A DNA stretch of 64,000 nt. Source: CAILZL01 sp963748005 (GTDB lineage: Bacteria; Pseudomonadota; Gammaproteobacteria; Steroidobacterales; Steroidobacteraceae). Each line of letters opens with the position of its first letter. Positions within the stretch are counted from its first letter, which is position 1. The translations under genes and the position numbers were made by a program. Shown in pieces: positions 1 through 7,929 of this stretch. The DNA lies in NCBI GenBank assembly GCA_963748005.1, contig CAVVHH010000002.1, positions 558,001 through 622,000 of the forward strand, given 5' to 3'. The notes below the pieces were generated by a model that worked only from the letters and a program-made list of their open reading frames with translations, did not search any database and was not told where the DNA came from.

Positions 1-681
1 CATGGCATGGCTCATCAGGCGACTGACGCGCCCGTTGCCATCGGGAAAGGGATGGATGTAGTTCAAGCGATGATGCGCCGCCGCCAAGGCCAGCAGACGG
101 CCTGATGCACTGAGCCTGGCAAATGAATATCGGTCAGCAAAGTAACCCATCAACTGTTGCACCACAGCGCTGCTGGGTGGTTGATGACGACCCACCGTGT
201 TGTCGTGCTCTGGCAAGGAACGCAATTCGCCCGGCGTCATGATGAAGCTGCGGCCGGCACCTTCGATGCGCAGCAGAGCTTCGGGGGCATCGCGATAAAA
301 CTCGCGATGCAGCTCGCAAATGAAGTGGGTGGCGGCGGGATCGGGCAAGGTGCCTTCTGCAAAGCGACGGTCAATGTCGCGCTGCAGGCGAATGTGTTGC
401 CGCGCTTCCAGCTGCAGGTTGCGGCGCGGCTCATCGGCATCCAGATCGTCGGCCAGTGCCCGTTCGATGTCGCGTGGTCGGGTGTTATGGCCTTCTATCA
501 GGTTGGAGTAATAGCAATTCATTACTCGAACCAGGTCCGCAAGGTTGGCCGCCGTTTTGGGATGCAGCCGGCCGCCCAAGGCGCTGGCCGCCGCCGGCAG
601 TTCAGTGAGCAAATCCAGCAGTTCGCCGCGGGCTTCTTCCAGCAGGCAAGGCTCTATTCGGTATGGCGTTTCTGCGGCCAT
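1..681 (-). CDS. Fic family protein (AMPylase), cut by the window edge
   Basis: Fic proteins transfer AMP (or related groups) from a nucleotide to a hydroxyl side chain of a target protein. 227 residues are visible, and the reading frame runs off the left edge. The hallmark Fic motif HPFPDGNGR lies at residues 210-218, followed by a second arginine at 221. Residues 59-64 read SNLIEG, matching the (S/T)xxxE(G/N) inhibitory helix of class II Fic proteins, which places the autoinhibitory glutamate (E63) in the same chain. The ATG at 681-679 was chosen because the preceding region is not coding in this frame. The gene is downstream of, and co-oriented with, an antitoxin-like gene 205 bp away. The C-terminal part (often a winged helix) is outside the window. 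The target is unknown. Confidence 0.9.
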   Translation of the reverse strand, partial: MAAETPYRIEPCLLEEARGELLDLLTELPAAASALGGRLHPKTAANLADLVRVMNCYYSNLIEGHNTRPRDIERALADDLDADEPRRNLQLEARQHIRLQRDIDRRFAEGTLPDPAATHFICELHREFYRDAPEALLRIEGAGRSFIMTPGELRSLPEHDNTVGRHQPPSSAVVQQLMGYFADRYSFARLSASGRLLALAAAHHRLNYIHPFPDGNGRVSRLMSHAM

Positions 682-886
682 TTTTTGCCGGTTCCCGGAG
701 ATATGTATCTTTATGTCTTATAAAGGATATTTCTGGAGTTGCCTACACTGATTGCCGATCTGGGCCGCCGATCTTTGCCGCCGGTTGCAGCCAGGACTCA
801 AACCGCTGATCGATTGCTCACAAATATGTGCCAATCCGCAATTTCTCCAGGTAAGCGTAGTACGCAAACGAGCGGCTATGTTGAAC

Positions 887-1213
887 TCACCTTGCCGCCG
901 TCTTACCAACCGACTTGACCGACAGGCGCATACCCATGGCCTTGAGCAGGGCGGTAAAGCTACGCAGCTCCGGGTTGCCCTTGGGTGACAGCGTGCGATA
1001 CAGGGTGGTGCTGTTTAGCTTGGTCTCAGCCGCAATCTGCATCACGCCGCCATGCGCTTCGGACAGGCGCCGCAGGGCCAACATCAATTCCTGTTGATCG
1101 CCGTCGTCCAGCACGGCATTCAGGTATGCCGCTGCAAATTTCGGGTTGTTGCGGAAACTTTCTATCGTGGCTTTTTCATGGCCGCGAGTGGGTACCTTGA
1201 TTTTGTGGATCAT
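887..1213 (-). CDS. HigA-like addiction module antidote protein (COG3636 type)
   Basis: A 108-residue predicted DNA-binding protein resembling the 'probable addiction module antidote' family. In that family, an N-terminal helical part with a DPxF/NPxF-like segment (here RNNPKFAAAYLN) precedes a helix-turn-helix. The second half, with LNSTTLYRTLSPKGNP, matches the family signature in which a helix-turn-helix is followed by a SPxGNP turn. An in-frame ATG nine codons further upstream exists, but MIHKIKVPT is the more natural start. These antidotes usually sit immediately beside a RelE/HigB-like toxin; none is present upstream. The next gene downstream is the Fic gene, so this antidote is an orphan or is functionally tied to Fic, which is only a guess. 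Expected to act as a cytoplasmic repressor or antitoxin. Confidence 0.75.
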   Translation of the reverse strand: MIHKIKVPTRGHEKATIESFRNNPKFAAAYLNAVLDDGDQQELMLALRRLSEAHGGVMQIAAETKLNSTTLYRTLSPKGNPELRSFTALLKAMGMRLSVKSVGKTAAR

Positions 1214-1260
1214 GCGGACCTTTGTTGAAAATCCTGCCAATAGCGGATGGCCTTCTCACA

Positions 1261-1294
1261 CCCTCACCCTGCCCTCTCCCTCAAGGAGAGGGGG
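1261..1294 (+). repeat. Dispersed palindromic repeat, CCCTC family, copy 1
   Basis: The element begins CCCTCACCCTGCCCTCTCCC and closes with GGAGAGGGGG, so CCCTCTCC can pair with GGAGAGGG. Three further copies occur at 3735, 6583 and 6688. It resembles the REP-like elements common between genes in many Proteobacteria. Confidence 0.8.
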
Positions 1295-1362
1295 TTTTTA
1301 GTGACTGGAGCGTATACGCGGTTGGGATGCGCATCAATAATGCGAATCGGCGAAGGGAGTGT

Positions 1363-1376
1363 CAGTCATATGACTG
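1363..1376. promoter_or_regulatory. Perfect palindrome CAGTCATATGACTG, possible operator
   Basis: A 14-bp perfect inverted repeat about 150 bp upstream of the HigA-like gene and about 155 bp upstream of the PH-domain gene. Antidotes of this kind often repress their own promoter through such a dyad. The assignment to this gene is inference from position only. Confidence 0.35.
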
Positions 1377-1529
1377 GCTCCCTACTCTTGCAGATCAGAC
1401 AAGTGGGAAAAATCCAGAACGGCAAGGGGGTCGGACTTGGGCCATGCTCAAAGTCACGTTAGGTCGCTGAACAGTCACGCTACACTTCATCAATCGCTTT
1501 CGTTTCAACCCATTCGATCACCCACACAA

Positions 1530-2045
1530 ATGTCCCCGATTGAATTCAAGGCACCCTGGTCGCGTTCGCTCAAGGTGATTACGCGCATCGTCGTAGTCGT
1601 GCTGGTTGCGCTCATTGGTCTGGGCGTATTTTGGAGCGGTGATATTGGAGCAGGAGCGCGGGTCGGCTTGATCGGTGTGTCGCTGCTTGTACTGCTTGGC
1701 TCGGCGGCGCTGATGGTGCGTGGCTACACCCTCTCGCAGGACGAAATAGTGGTGCGACGTCTGGGCTGGGCCACGCGGCTGCCGCTGGCGACGCTGCAGG
1801 CGATAGAAGGCAAAGCCGATGCGATGCAAAGGTCTTTGCGGTTAATTGGTATCGGCGGGCTGTTTTCCTTCGTGGGCTGGTACTGGAACAAATCGCTGCG
1901 GCTGTACCGTGTCTACGCCACCGATCCCTCACGCGCGGTGGTCCTGCGGTATCCCAACCGCACCATCGTCATCACGCCGCACGACCCGCAGCAATTCATC
2001 ATGCGCGCGCGAACGTTGCTGAAGACGACGGCGTACAGGGTGTGA
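1530..2045 (+). CDS. Small membrane protein with bacterial PH-like domain
   Basis: A 171-residue protein. After a short cytoplasmic lead (MSPIEFKAPWSRS) there are two hydrophobic segments at about residues 14-35 and 41-60. A soluble domain follows, beginning YTLSQDEIVVRR, in the style of the bacterial PH domain families, with a further hydrophobic stretch GIGGLFSFVGWYW near residue 110. It ends with the PH-like strand TIVITPHDPQQFIMRARTLL, typical of these proteins. An ATG 31 codons upstream is in frame, but that extension has no hydrophobic or conserved character and crosses repeat-rich DNA, so the ATG at 1530 is preferred. No clear Shine-Dalgarno sequence is seen. The role is unknown; PH-like membrane proteins of this class are mostly uncharacterised. 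Confidence 0.65.
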   Translation: MSPIEFKAPWSRSLKVITRIVVVVLVALIGLGVFWSGDIGAGARVGLIGVSLLVLLGSAALMVRGYTLSQDEIVVRRLGWATRLPLATLQAIEGKADAMQRSLRLIGIGGLFSFVGWYWNKSLRLYRVYATDPSRAVVLRYPNRTIVITPHDPQQFIMRARTLLKTTAYRV

Positions 2046-2188
2046 TGAAGTTGCCGCCGGCAGGCGGGATGGGCGGCTGTGCTGCCGCCCGGTCATTACG
2101 CTTGAAAACTTTCGCGTTCGCTGCGCGCCTGTCGGGCGGATCAAACATCAGGCGTCAGGCGCACTGCCAACCCGCACGCATGCCCCTC

Positions 2189-3205
2189 CTATTTGCCGCT
2201 TCGCAGATGCCGCGAGGCAATCTCCGGGTCGCAGGGTGGCTCTACCGGGAACTCGTAATCAGCAACTTTTTTGTATTGGCCGTTGACCGTGTATGGGGCG
2301 GTCAGGAAGACGGGATCTGTGATCGTATAGGAGGCTGTGATCCCCAGGCCGTCAGCATTCAGTTTGTAGCGTTCAACCGATCGCTTCTGTGCGCTGGAGT
2401 CGACGCCTCTGGCAATACCCCACGGCGTCGGTTCGAATCCACTCGTTTCGACGATCAGCGTGCCGTCCTGTTCGATGTGTCCAACGGACCAGCCATCCAT
2501 GTCGGGTTTGAAGTTGGCCGGCATCGGTGCGCCGTCCATATGGATGACGCGGTGTCGTCCCGAGTGCTCCTTGTCGATCTTGAGGAGATTGCCATCGCGC
2601 GTGAAACGATAGCCGGCCGCGCCGAAAATCACTCGCGGCGTCGAGATCATGATGCAGCGAAAGTATGGATCGTTGTGCGTGTCGAAGGCCGCAAGCTGCG
2701 TCTTGCCGAGCGGTGTCAGCTGCGTCAGATCCGTTGGCGCGCCGAAGTGTTCGCCGTCGCGATTGTTCCGGCCGGTGAGTACCCAGGTGCCCTGGAAATC
2801 GGTCGAAGGCTTGACCGGGGCAGTGGCATTCATGTCGCGCTTGGGAAAGGTTTCGCCGGTATCGGGAAGTGTTACGCGCTCCAGCAAGGCGTACTTCAGC
2901 GAGGGATCGCGATTGAGGTAGGCCTCGAGCACGACATGGTCGCCCACCTTGACCGAATCCTTTTGCCAGCCGCCCCGCAGGGCGCCCGACACATTACCGC
3001 CCTCGAAAATCCACTCATCGGTGCCGCCCTTGTCGTTCACCACCTGTGCCTTGTAATAGAGATGCGGGTTGCTCCAGGTTACTTCAGTCATGACGCCCAC
3101 GAGCTGAACCGTCTTGTCGAGCTTGAATGCTGCACGCGAGTGGTGAGCGAATGCTGCCGTCGACGCCACGGCCGCCAGTAAAGCCAGCAAGCTGAGCTGC
3201 TTCAT
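2189..3205 (-). CDS. Secreted DUF6152-type protein of unknown function
   Basis: A 338-residue protein with a clear signal peptide (MKQLSLLALLAAVASTAAFA). The mature N-terminus begins HHSRAAF, the His-His-Ser start characteristic of DUF6152-type periplasmic proteins. The N-terminal 100 residues form the small beta domain of that family (VQLVGVMTEVTWSNPHLYY), which concerns strands and a conserved SNPH. The remainder resembles the extended domain often joined to it, with a WxLTGRNNRD segment and IARGVDSS. The ATG at 3205 is chosen because it has a strong Shine-Dalgarno sequence (GGGGAGACG) and directly begins the signal peptide; a longer frame upstream is not needed. The substrate or partner is unknown. 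The N-terminal histidines could bind metal, which is inference. Monocistronic, with the tRNA gene in the upstream region. Confidence 0.7.
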   Translation of the reverse strand: MKQLSLLALLAAVASTAAFAHHSRAAFKLDKTVQLVGVMTEVTWSNPHLYYKAQVVNDKGGTDEWIFEGGNVSGALRGGWQKDSVKVGDHVVLEAYLNRDPSLKYALLERVTLPDTGETFPKRDMNATAPVKPSTDFQGTWVLTGRNNRDGEHFGAPTDLTQLTPLGKTQLAAFDTHNDPYFRCIMISTPRVIFGAAGYRFTRDGNLLKIDKEHSGRHRVIHMDGAPMPANFKPDMDGWSVGHIEQDGTLIVETSGFEPTPWGIARGVDSSAQKRSVERYKLNADGLGITASYTITDPVFLTAPYTVNGQYKKVADYEFPVEPPCDPEIASRHLRSGK

Positions 3206-3445
3206 CGTCGTCTCCCCGGTCTTATAAGTCGTTATCGGACGCCGCAATGGGCCCACTATACGACTCTGCGCGGCAGGGCGCAGCGGGGGACTATTTACTA
3301 TCGAGCAATTGAGGGAGCATGAATTTACAAACAACCGGACGCAGACCAGATCGGCGCACGAGTGCCTGATCGATAGCTGGCGTTGCCCCCCATACCTGCA
3401 GCGCGCCTGTTTCTTGAGAGGTGCGGGACAGCCTGGAAGAAGAGA

Positions 3446-3522
<77 letters not shown>

Positions 3523-3734
3523 ATTTATTTGGGCTTGGACCGCGCTGCGGGCTGGTCGGGAGGGCCGGCAGGGGCGCGAATTCTGTTGGTGGGGGGTGGG
3601 GGCTGTCAAGCTGAGGATGGGGATAAATACCGCTGATCTTGGCCATTTGCCTGGGTTGGAGCGAATGGAGCTCCGCCAATGCAAGCCAGTCGTTGTAGGT
3701 CGGGTTTTATACCCGACTTACTGAGAGGGGAGCA

Positions 3735-3768
3735 CCCTCACCCCCGCCCTCTCCCTTAGGGAGAGGGG
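3735..3768 (+). repeat. Dispersed palindromic repeat, CCCTC family, copy 2
   Basis: The element begins CCCTCACCCCCGCCCTCTCC and continues to GGGAGAGGGG, 23 bp downstream of ychF (which reads away from it). It is the same family as the copies at 1261, 6583 and 6688. It lies in the 269-bp gap between the tRNA gene and ychF, where no gene is seen. Confidence 0.8.
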
Positions 3769-3791
3769 ATTGGAGAGAAGAGACGGAGCTA

Positions 3792-4883
3792 TTAGACGTT
3801 GAAGCGGAAATGCATGACGTCGCCTTCCTTGACGAGGTATTCCTTGCCTTCGAGGCGCAGCTTGCCGGCTTCCTTGGCGCCTTGCTCGCCTTTCAGGGCG
3901 ATGAAGTCGTCGTAGGCGATGACTTCGGCGCGGATGAAGCCTTTCTCGAAATCGGTATGGATCACGCCCGCGGCCTGTGGTGCGGTGGAGCCGGCACGCA
4001 CGGTCCAGGCGCGCACTTCCTTCACGCCTGCGGTGAAATAGGTTTGCAGGCCGAGCAGCGCGTAACCGGCGCGGATGACGCGATTCAGGCCCGGTTCGGT
4101 CAGGCCCATTTCTTTCAGGAAGTCGGCGCGATCGGCTTCTTCGAGTTGCGAGATTTCGGCTTCCATGGCGGCGCACACGGGTACTACTTGTGCTTCTTCC
4201 TTCTTGGCCAACTCGCGCACTTGATCAAGACGGGGATTATTTTCAAAGCCATCTTCGGCGACATTGGCCACATACATCAGCGGCTTGATGGTGATCAGAT
4301 GCAGCTCATGCAGCAGCTTGTGCTCTTCCGGCTCCAGCGGCAGCGAACGCGCAGGCTCACCGGCATCCAGGTGTGCATGCAGACGCTTGAGCACTGCCAG
4401 CAGTTTGATGGCGTCCTTGTCGTTGGCTTTGGCGCTTTTTTCTGCGCGCCGTAACGCACGCTCAACACCATCAAGATCAGCCAGCGCCAGTTCGGTGTTG
4501 ATCACGGCAATGTCATCCAGCGGGCTGACCTTGCCGGCCACGTGAATCACATCGTCGTTCTCGAAGCAGCGCACCACATGGGCAATCGCGTCAGTCTCGC
4601 GAATGTGTGCGAGAAATTTGTTGCCCAGACCTTCGCCGGTGGAAGCGCCGGCCACCAGGCCCGCGATATCCACGAACTCCACCATGGTGGGCAGGATGCG
4701 TTCGGGTTTGACAATCGCAGCCAGTGCATCCAGACGTGGATCGGGCACGGCCACCACGCCCACATTGGGCTCGATGGTGCAGAACGGATAGTTTTCTGCC
4801 GCAATCTGCGCGCGCGTCAACGCATTGAAGAGCGTTGACTTGCCGACATTAGGCAGACCGACGATGCCGCATTTGATGCCCAT
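3792..4883 (-). CDS. ychF: Redox-regulated ribosome-associated ATPase YchF/OLA1
   Basis: A 363-residue Obg-family P-loop NTPase, the usual length for YchF. The G1 loop GLPNVGKS is at residues 8-15. The G3-like DIAGLVAGAS follows, and the G4 position reads NVAE instead of NKxD, the family change that gives preference for ATP over GTP. The C-terminal TGS domain ends MHFRFNV, the near-universal YchF terminus. It is a cytoplasmic protein that binds ribosomes and affects the oxidative stress response. It sits downstream of pth on the same strand, separated by a palindromic repeat. The start ATG at 4883 directly opens the G-domain (MGIKCGIVGLPN). Confidence 0.97.
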   Translation of the reverse strand: MGIKCGIVGLPNVGKSTLFNALTRAQIAAENYPFCTIEPNVGVVAVPDPRLDALAAIVKPERILPTMVEFVDIAGLVAGASTGEGLGNKFLAHIRETDAIAHVVRCFENDDVIHVAGKVSPLDDIAVINTELALADLDGVERALRRAEKSAKANDKDAIKLLAVLKRLHAHLDAGEPARSLPLEPEEHKLLHELHLITIKPLMYVANVAEDGFENNPRLDQVRELAKKEEAQVVPVCAAMEAEISQLEEADRADFLKEMGLTEPGLNRVIRAGYALLGLQTYFTAGVKEVRAWTVRAGSTAPQAAGVIHTDFEKGFIRAEVIAYDDFIALKGEQGAKEAGKLRLEGKEYLVKEGDVMHFRFNV

Positions 4884-4978
4884 AGGATCCTGATTAAAAA
4901 TTGGTATCTATTAGTGAAGCGTCAGCAAGCAGGCTTTGATTTACCGCAGTAATGCTTCGACAGGCTTGGAGCACTACG

Positions 4979-5033
4979 CTTCGACAAGCTCAGCGACCGG
5001 AATCCGTACCTCCGGTCGCTGAGCTTGTCGAAG
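4979..5033. repeat. Inverted repeat with 22-bp perfect arms
   Basis: The arms 4979-5000 and 5012-5033 are exact reverse complements (CTTCGACAAGCTCAGCGACC and so on), separated by 11 bp. A related, partly degenerate half-copy (CTTCGACAGGCTTGG) lies just upstream at 4957. It occupies the gap between pth and ychF. The motif with AGCTTGTCGAAG is a widespread intergenic repeat type, and a decayed relative is seen near 48470-48540. Confidence 0.85.
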
Positions 5034-5055
5034 CGCGCTTGCCAGCAAAGTGAAC

Positions 5056-5646
5056 TCATACATTTGCCTTCGTGCTGTGCAGCACATGCATGGCCTTCTC
5101 CGCGCCCTGCTCGATGAACACCGGAATCTGCTCGGCAGCCTGCACGATCGCATCCATGATCAGGTCTTCCTCCTTGGCGGAGGCGCGCTGCAATACATAG
5201 TCGATGACCTGTGACTTGTCGCCGGGATGACCGATCCCCAGACGCAGTCGCCAGAAATTCTGGCCAATGTGCGTGATGGTGTCGCGCAGACCATTGTGGC
5301 CGCCATGACCGCCGCCCAGTTTGAAACGCGCCACACCCGGCGGCAGATCCAGCTCGTCATGCACCACCAGAATTTCTTCTGATGGAATCTTCATGTAGTC
5401 CATCAAGGCGCGAATCGACAGGCCACTGCGATTCATGTAGGTCTGTGGCTTGAGCAGTGCGACTTCCTGTCCACTGATCTGAATGCGGCACACATCACCC
5501 TGATAGCGATTATGACCGCGAAACTGACCGCCGTGGTGACGCGCCAGCGCATCGACAAACCAGAAGCCGGCGTTGTGGCGGGTCTGGAGATGTTCGTTGC
5601 CGGGGTTACCCAACCCGACGATGACTTGCAAAGGCGTGCCCGACAT
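5056..5646 (-). CDS. pth: Peptidyl-tRNA hydrolase
   Basis: A 196-residue protein that cleaves the ester bond of peptidyl-tRNAs released from stalled ribosomes, so recycling tRNA. The family signatures are present. VGLGNPG near the N-terminus is followed by TRHNAGFWFVDAL, which contains the catalytic histidine. The central HDELDLPPG and GGGHGGHNGLR (substrate-binding) segments are followed by RLRLGIGHPG. The length is normal. The start ATG at 5646 opens MSGTPLQVIVGLGNPG. It lies between rplY and ychF on the minus strand; this rplY-pth-ychF order is conserved in gammaproteobacteria. Confidence 0.98.
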   Translation of the reverse strand: MSGTPLQVIVGLGNPGNEHLQTRHNAGFWFVDALARHHGGQFRGHNRYQGDVCRIQISGQEVALLKPQTYMNRSGLSIRALMDYMKIPSEEILVVHDELDLPPGVARFKLGGGHGGHNGLRDTITHIGQNFWRLRLGIGHPGDKSQVIDYVLQRASAKEEDLIMDAIVQAAEQIPVFIEQGAEKAMHVLHSTKANV

Positions 5647-5738
5647 GGCTCAACCCACTCTCAATTCGATCGCAAGAGACAGCTCTGAAAAGCATACGGG
5701 GCTGTCCATTGAGGACAGCCCCGCACACGATCAAGTGC

Positions 5739-6482
5739 TTACTTCTTGCCGCCCTTGGCAGGTGCAGCGGCAGCGGGCTTGGCGCCTGCAGCCGGTTTGG
5801 CAGCAGCTGCGGCAGGCGCAGCACCCGCAGCAGGCTTGGCAGCCGCAGCAGCCGGTGCAGCAGCAGCGGCAACTTCAGCAGCCGGTGCAGCAGCCTCTTC
5901 TTCGACACGCGGACGGTGCACGGATACCACCGCATCGTTGTGACCATGGGCCAGCAACACCAGGCTCACGCCGGCAGGCAATGGAATGTCGGCCAGATGC
6001 TTGGTGTCATTCAGCTCCATATCCACCAGATCAACTTCCAGATATTCCGGCAGATCCTTGGGCAGGCAGGTCACTTCCACTTCGTTCAACAAGTGCGAGA
6101 CCAGACCACCACCGGTCTTCACGCCCGGTGCAACACTGGCGTTCTTGAAGTGCAGTGGAATGTTCATGCGGATCGGCTCGTTATCCAGCACGCGCTGCAA
6201 GTCGAGATGCAGCACGGTGGGCTTGGCCGGATGACGCTGCAGATCCTTCAGAATCGCAGCCTGGGTCTTGTCGCCGATCTTGATCGCCAGCAGGGTGGTG
6301 AAGAAGCGTTCGTTCTGCAACGCAACCCCCAGCTTCTGATGATCGAACGACAGGGTGGCGGGGGCTTCATGGCCACCGTACAGAATCGCGGGAACGCGGC
6401 CGGCATTGCGCAGGCGGCGGCTCGCACCCTTCCCCTGCTTGTCGGCGCGCACTTCCGCGACCAATTCAAATGAAGTCTTCAT
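5739..6482 (-). CDS. rplY: 50S ribosomal protein L25/Ctc with long Ala-Pro-Lys tail
   Basis: A 247-residue protein of the long L25/Ctc (TL5) type, which binds 5S rRNA. The N-terminal L25 beta-barrel covers about residues 1-95 (MKTSFELVAEVRADKQGKGA; RRLRNAGRVPAILYGG). The C-terminal beta domain follows, with VPLHF-like IPLHFKNASVAPGVKTGGG and VSHLLNEVEVTCLPKDLPE. The last 55 residues or so are low-complexity Ala/Pro/Lys repeats (KPAAGAAPAAAAAKPAAGAK) ending GGKK. Such tails occur in several proteobacterial L25 proteins, but this one is long and internally repeated. The ATG at 6482 is preferred to one four codons upstream because it opens the conserved N-terminus. Confidence 0.95.
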   Translation of the reverse strand: MKTSFELVAEVRADKQGKGASRRLRNAGRVPAILYGGHEAPATLSFDHQKLGVALQNERFFTTLLAIKIGDKTQAAILKDLQRHPAKPTVLHLDLQRVLDNEPIRMNIPLHFKNASVAPGVKTGGGLVSHLLNEVEVTCLPKDLPEYLEVDLVDMELNDTKHLADIPLPAGVSLVLLAHGHNDAVVSVHRPRVEEEAAAPAAEVAAAAAPAAAAAKPAAGAAPAAAAAKPAAGAKPAAAAPAKGGKK

Positions 6483-6582
6483 AACACTCTCCAACTATTT
6501 ACAGACAAGACATGCAATGTCGCGACCAATCACTGCACATCCACTTAGCCAGCGTGGGTTAGCACGCTGAAGCATTCTTTCA

Positions 6583-6617
6583 CCCTCACCCCCACCCTCT
6601 CCCTCAGGGAGAGGGGG
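6583..6617 (+). repeat. Dispersed palindromic repeat, CCCTC family, copy 3
   Basis: The element reads CCCTCACCCCCACCCTCTCC and continues CTCAGGGAGAGGGGG. It faces copy 4 (6688-6719) in inverted orientation, so the two can form one large hairpin in the space between prs and rplY. A smaller hairpin, TCTCCCGC AAGCGGGA, lies between them. Confidence 0.8.
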
Positions 6618-6687
6618 CTTGAGAATTCTCTCCCGCAAGCGGGAAAGGGGCTTCAACCTTTCACCCACTTCAAGAAGAGACTTCTTA

Positions 6688-6719
6688 CCCTCTCCCTTTG
6701 GGAGAGGGCAGGGTGAGGG
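6688..6719 (-). repeat. Dispersed palindromic repeat, CCCTC family, copy 4 (inverted)
   Basis: This is the inverted partner of copy 3, ending GGGCAGGGTGAGGG, and stops 2 bp before the end of prs. The paired arrangement is typical of REP doublets (BIME-like) placed 3-prime of genes. Confidence 0.8.
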
Positions 6720-6721
6720 TC

Positions 6722-7675
6722 TCAATCCACGTACAGAGAACTGACACTCTCTTCATCACGAATACGCCGCATCGTTTCAGCGAGCAGGCCCGCCACCGAC
6801 AGCTGACGTATCTGCGTACAGGCCTTAGCCGCCGCCGACAGCGGAATCGTATCCGTGACAATCAGTTCATCCAGATCCGACTTGCTGATGCGCTCCACCG
6901 CCGGGCCCGACAACACGGGGTGGGTGATGTATGCAACCACCAGCTTGGCGCCTTCTTTCTTCAACGCGGTGGCCGCATGGCACAGGGTGCCGGCGGTGTC
7001 CACCAGGTCATCAATGAGCACGCAGGACTTGCCCTTCACTTCACCGATGATGTTCATCACTTCCGACACATTGGCGCGCGGACGACGTTTGTCGATGATG
7101 GCCAGTTCCGCATCGTCGAGGCGCTTGGCCAGTGCGCGGGCGCGCACCACACCGCCCACATCGGGCGACACCACCACCAGATCGTCGTACTTCTGCTTCC
7201 ACACATCACCCAGCAGCACCGGCGACGAATACACATTGTCCACCGGAATATCGAAGAAGCCCTGAATCTGATCGGCATGCAGATCGACGGTGAGCAAACG
7301 TTCCACGCCGGCACGCATGATCATGTTGGCCACCAGCTTGGCGGTGATGGCCGAGCGTTGCGCACGTGGACGGCGATCCTGGCGCGAATAACCGAAGTAC
7401 GGCATCACGGCAGTAATGCGTCCCGCCGACGCGCGACGGCAGGCATCGACCATGATCAGCAATTCCATCAGGTGATCGTTGGTGGGCGTGCAGGTCGACT
7501 GCACGATGAACACATCGCGGCCCCGCACGTTGTCCATCAACTCGACGTTGATTTCACCGTCACTGAACCGGCCCACGGCAGCACGACCGAGTGGCAGATT
7601 GAGATGACGCGCAATGTCAGCCGCCAGAACGGGATTGGCATTGCCGGTGAAGACCGCCATGCTGGACTGGTCCAT
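6722..7675 (-). CDS. prs: Ribose-phosphate pyrophosphokinase (PRPP synthetase)
   Basis: A 317-residue enzyme that makes PRPP from ribose 5-phosphate and ATP for nucleotide, histidine, tryptophan and NAD synthesis. It is class I length. Visible landmarks are the ATP/flexible-loop region YFGYSRQDRRPR and the metal-binding HADQIQGFFDIPVDN. The catalytic loop residues lie in AIIDKRRP, and the PRPP-binding loop is VLIDDLVDTAGTL. The ATG at 7675 opens MDQSSMAVFTGNANP; a start at the internal M6 is also possible. It lies between tRNA-Gln (upstream) and rplY (downstream) on the minus strand, the usual gammaproteobacterial order. Confidence 0.98.
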   Translation of the reverse strand: MDQSSMAVFTGNANPVLAADIARHLNLPLGRAAVGRFSDGEINVELMDNVRGRDVFIVQSTCTPTNDHLMELLIMVDACRRASAGRITAVMPYFGYSRQDRRPRAQRSAITAKLVANMIMRAGVERLLTVDLHADQIQGFFDIPVDNVYSSPVLLGDVWKQKYDDLVVVSPDVGGVVRARALAKRLDDAELAIIDKRRPRANVSEVMNIIGEVKGKSCVLIDDLVDTAGTLCHAATALKKEGAKLVVAYITHPVLSGPAVERISKSDLDELIVTDTIPLSAAAKACTQIRQLSVAGLLAETMRRIRDEESVSSLYVD

Positions 7676-7702
7676 GAACGAGGCTCCGCAACAGATAAGA
7701 AA

Positions 7703-7780
7703 GGCTGTGGGCCGTGGGCTGTGGACTGTGGGTCGGAATCCGGATCCGCACCTACAGCCTACAGCCTACAGTCCACAGCC
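7703..7780. repeat. Inverted heptamer array between prs and tRNA-Gln
   Basis: Two 31-nt arms (7703-7733 and 7750-7780), each built of four copies of a 7-bp unit, GGCTGTR on one side and YACAGCC on the other, face each other across a 16-bp loop. The arms pair with only a few G/A-type mismatches and have a perfect outer 8 bp. The array lies immediately downstream of the tRNA-Gln gene and upstream of prs. Confidence 0.75.
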
Positions 7781-7787
7781 AGAAAAA

Positions 7788-7862
7788 TGGCAGGGGTGGA
7801 AGGATTCGAACCTCCGAATGGCGGGATCAAAACCCGCTGCCTTACCACTTGGCGACACCCCT
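7788..7862 (-). tRNA. tRNA-Gln (TTG)
   Basis: A 75-nt tRNA with encoded CCA. The acceptor stem AGGGGTG pairs with CACCCCT, the anticodon stem GCGGG/CCCGC encloses the loop TTTTGAT, giving anticodon TTG, and the T-arm contains GGTTCGAATCC. It sits between ispE and prs on the minus strand, a conserved gammaproteobacterial position. Confidence 0.96.
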
Positions 7863-7929
7863 ACTCTCAACAAATCGATGCGGCCGGATCGCGGCGCAAA
7901 AGCTGCCTGCAGCGGCCACTTCAATGCCT

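Larger units (their letters stand above)
1214..1529. other. Intergenic region with palindromes, no gene seen
   Basis: This 316-bp stretch separates the antidote gene from the PH-domain gene and is the divergent promoter region for both. It holds one copy of the dispersed CCCTCACCC/GGAGAGGG repeat (1261-1294) and a perfect 14-bp palindrome (1363-1376). Short open frames here have no recognisable domains and overlap the repeat, so none is called. Confidence 0.6.

Noticed and set aside
2042..3181. 379-codon open frame on the plus strand
   Set aside because: It lies antisense to the DUF6152-type gene, which has a signal peptide and family motifs; the plus-strand product has no domain.
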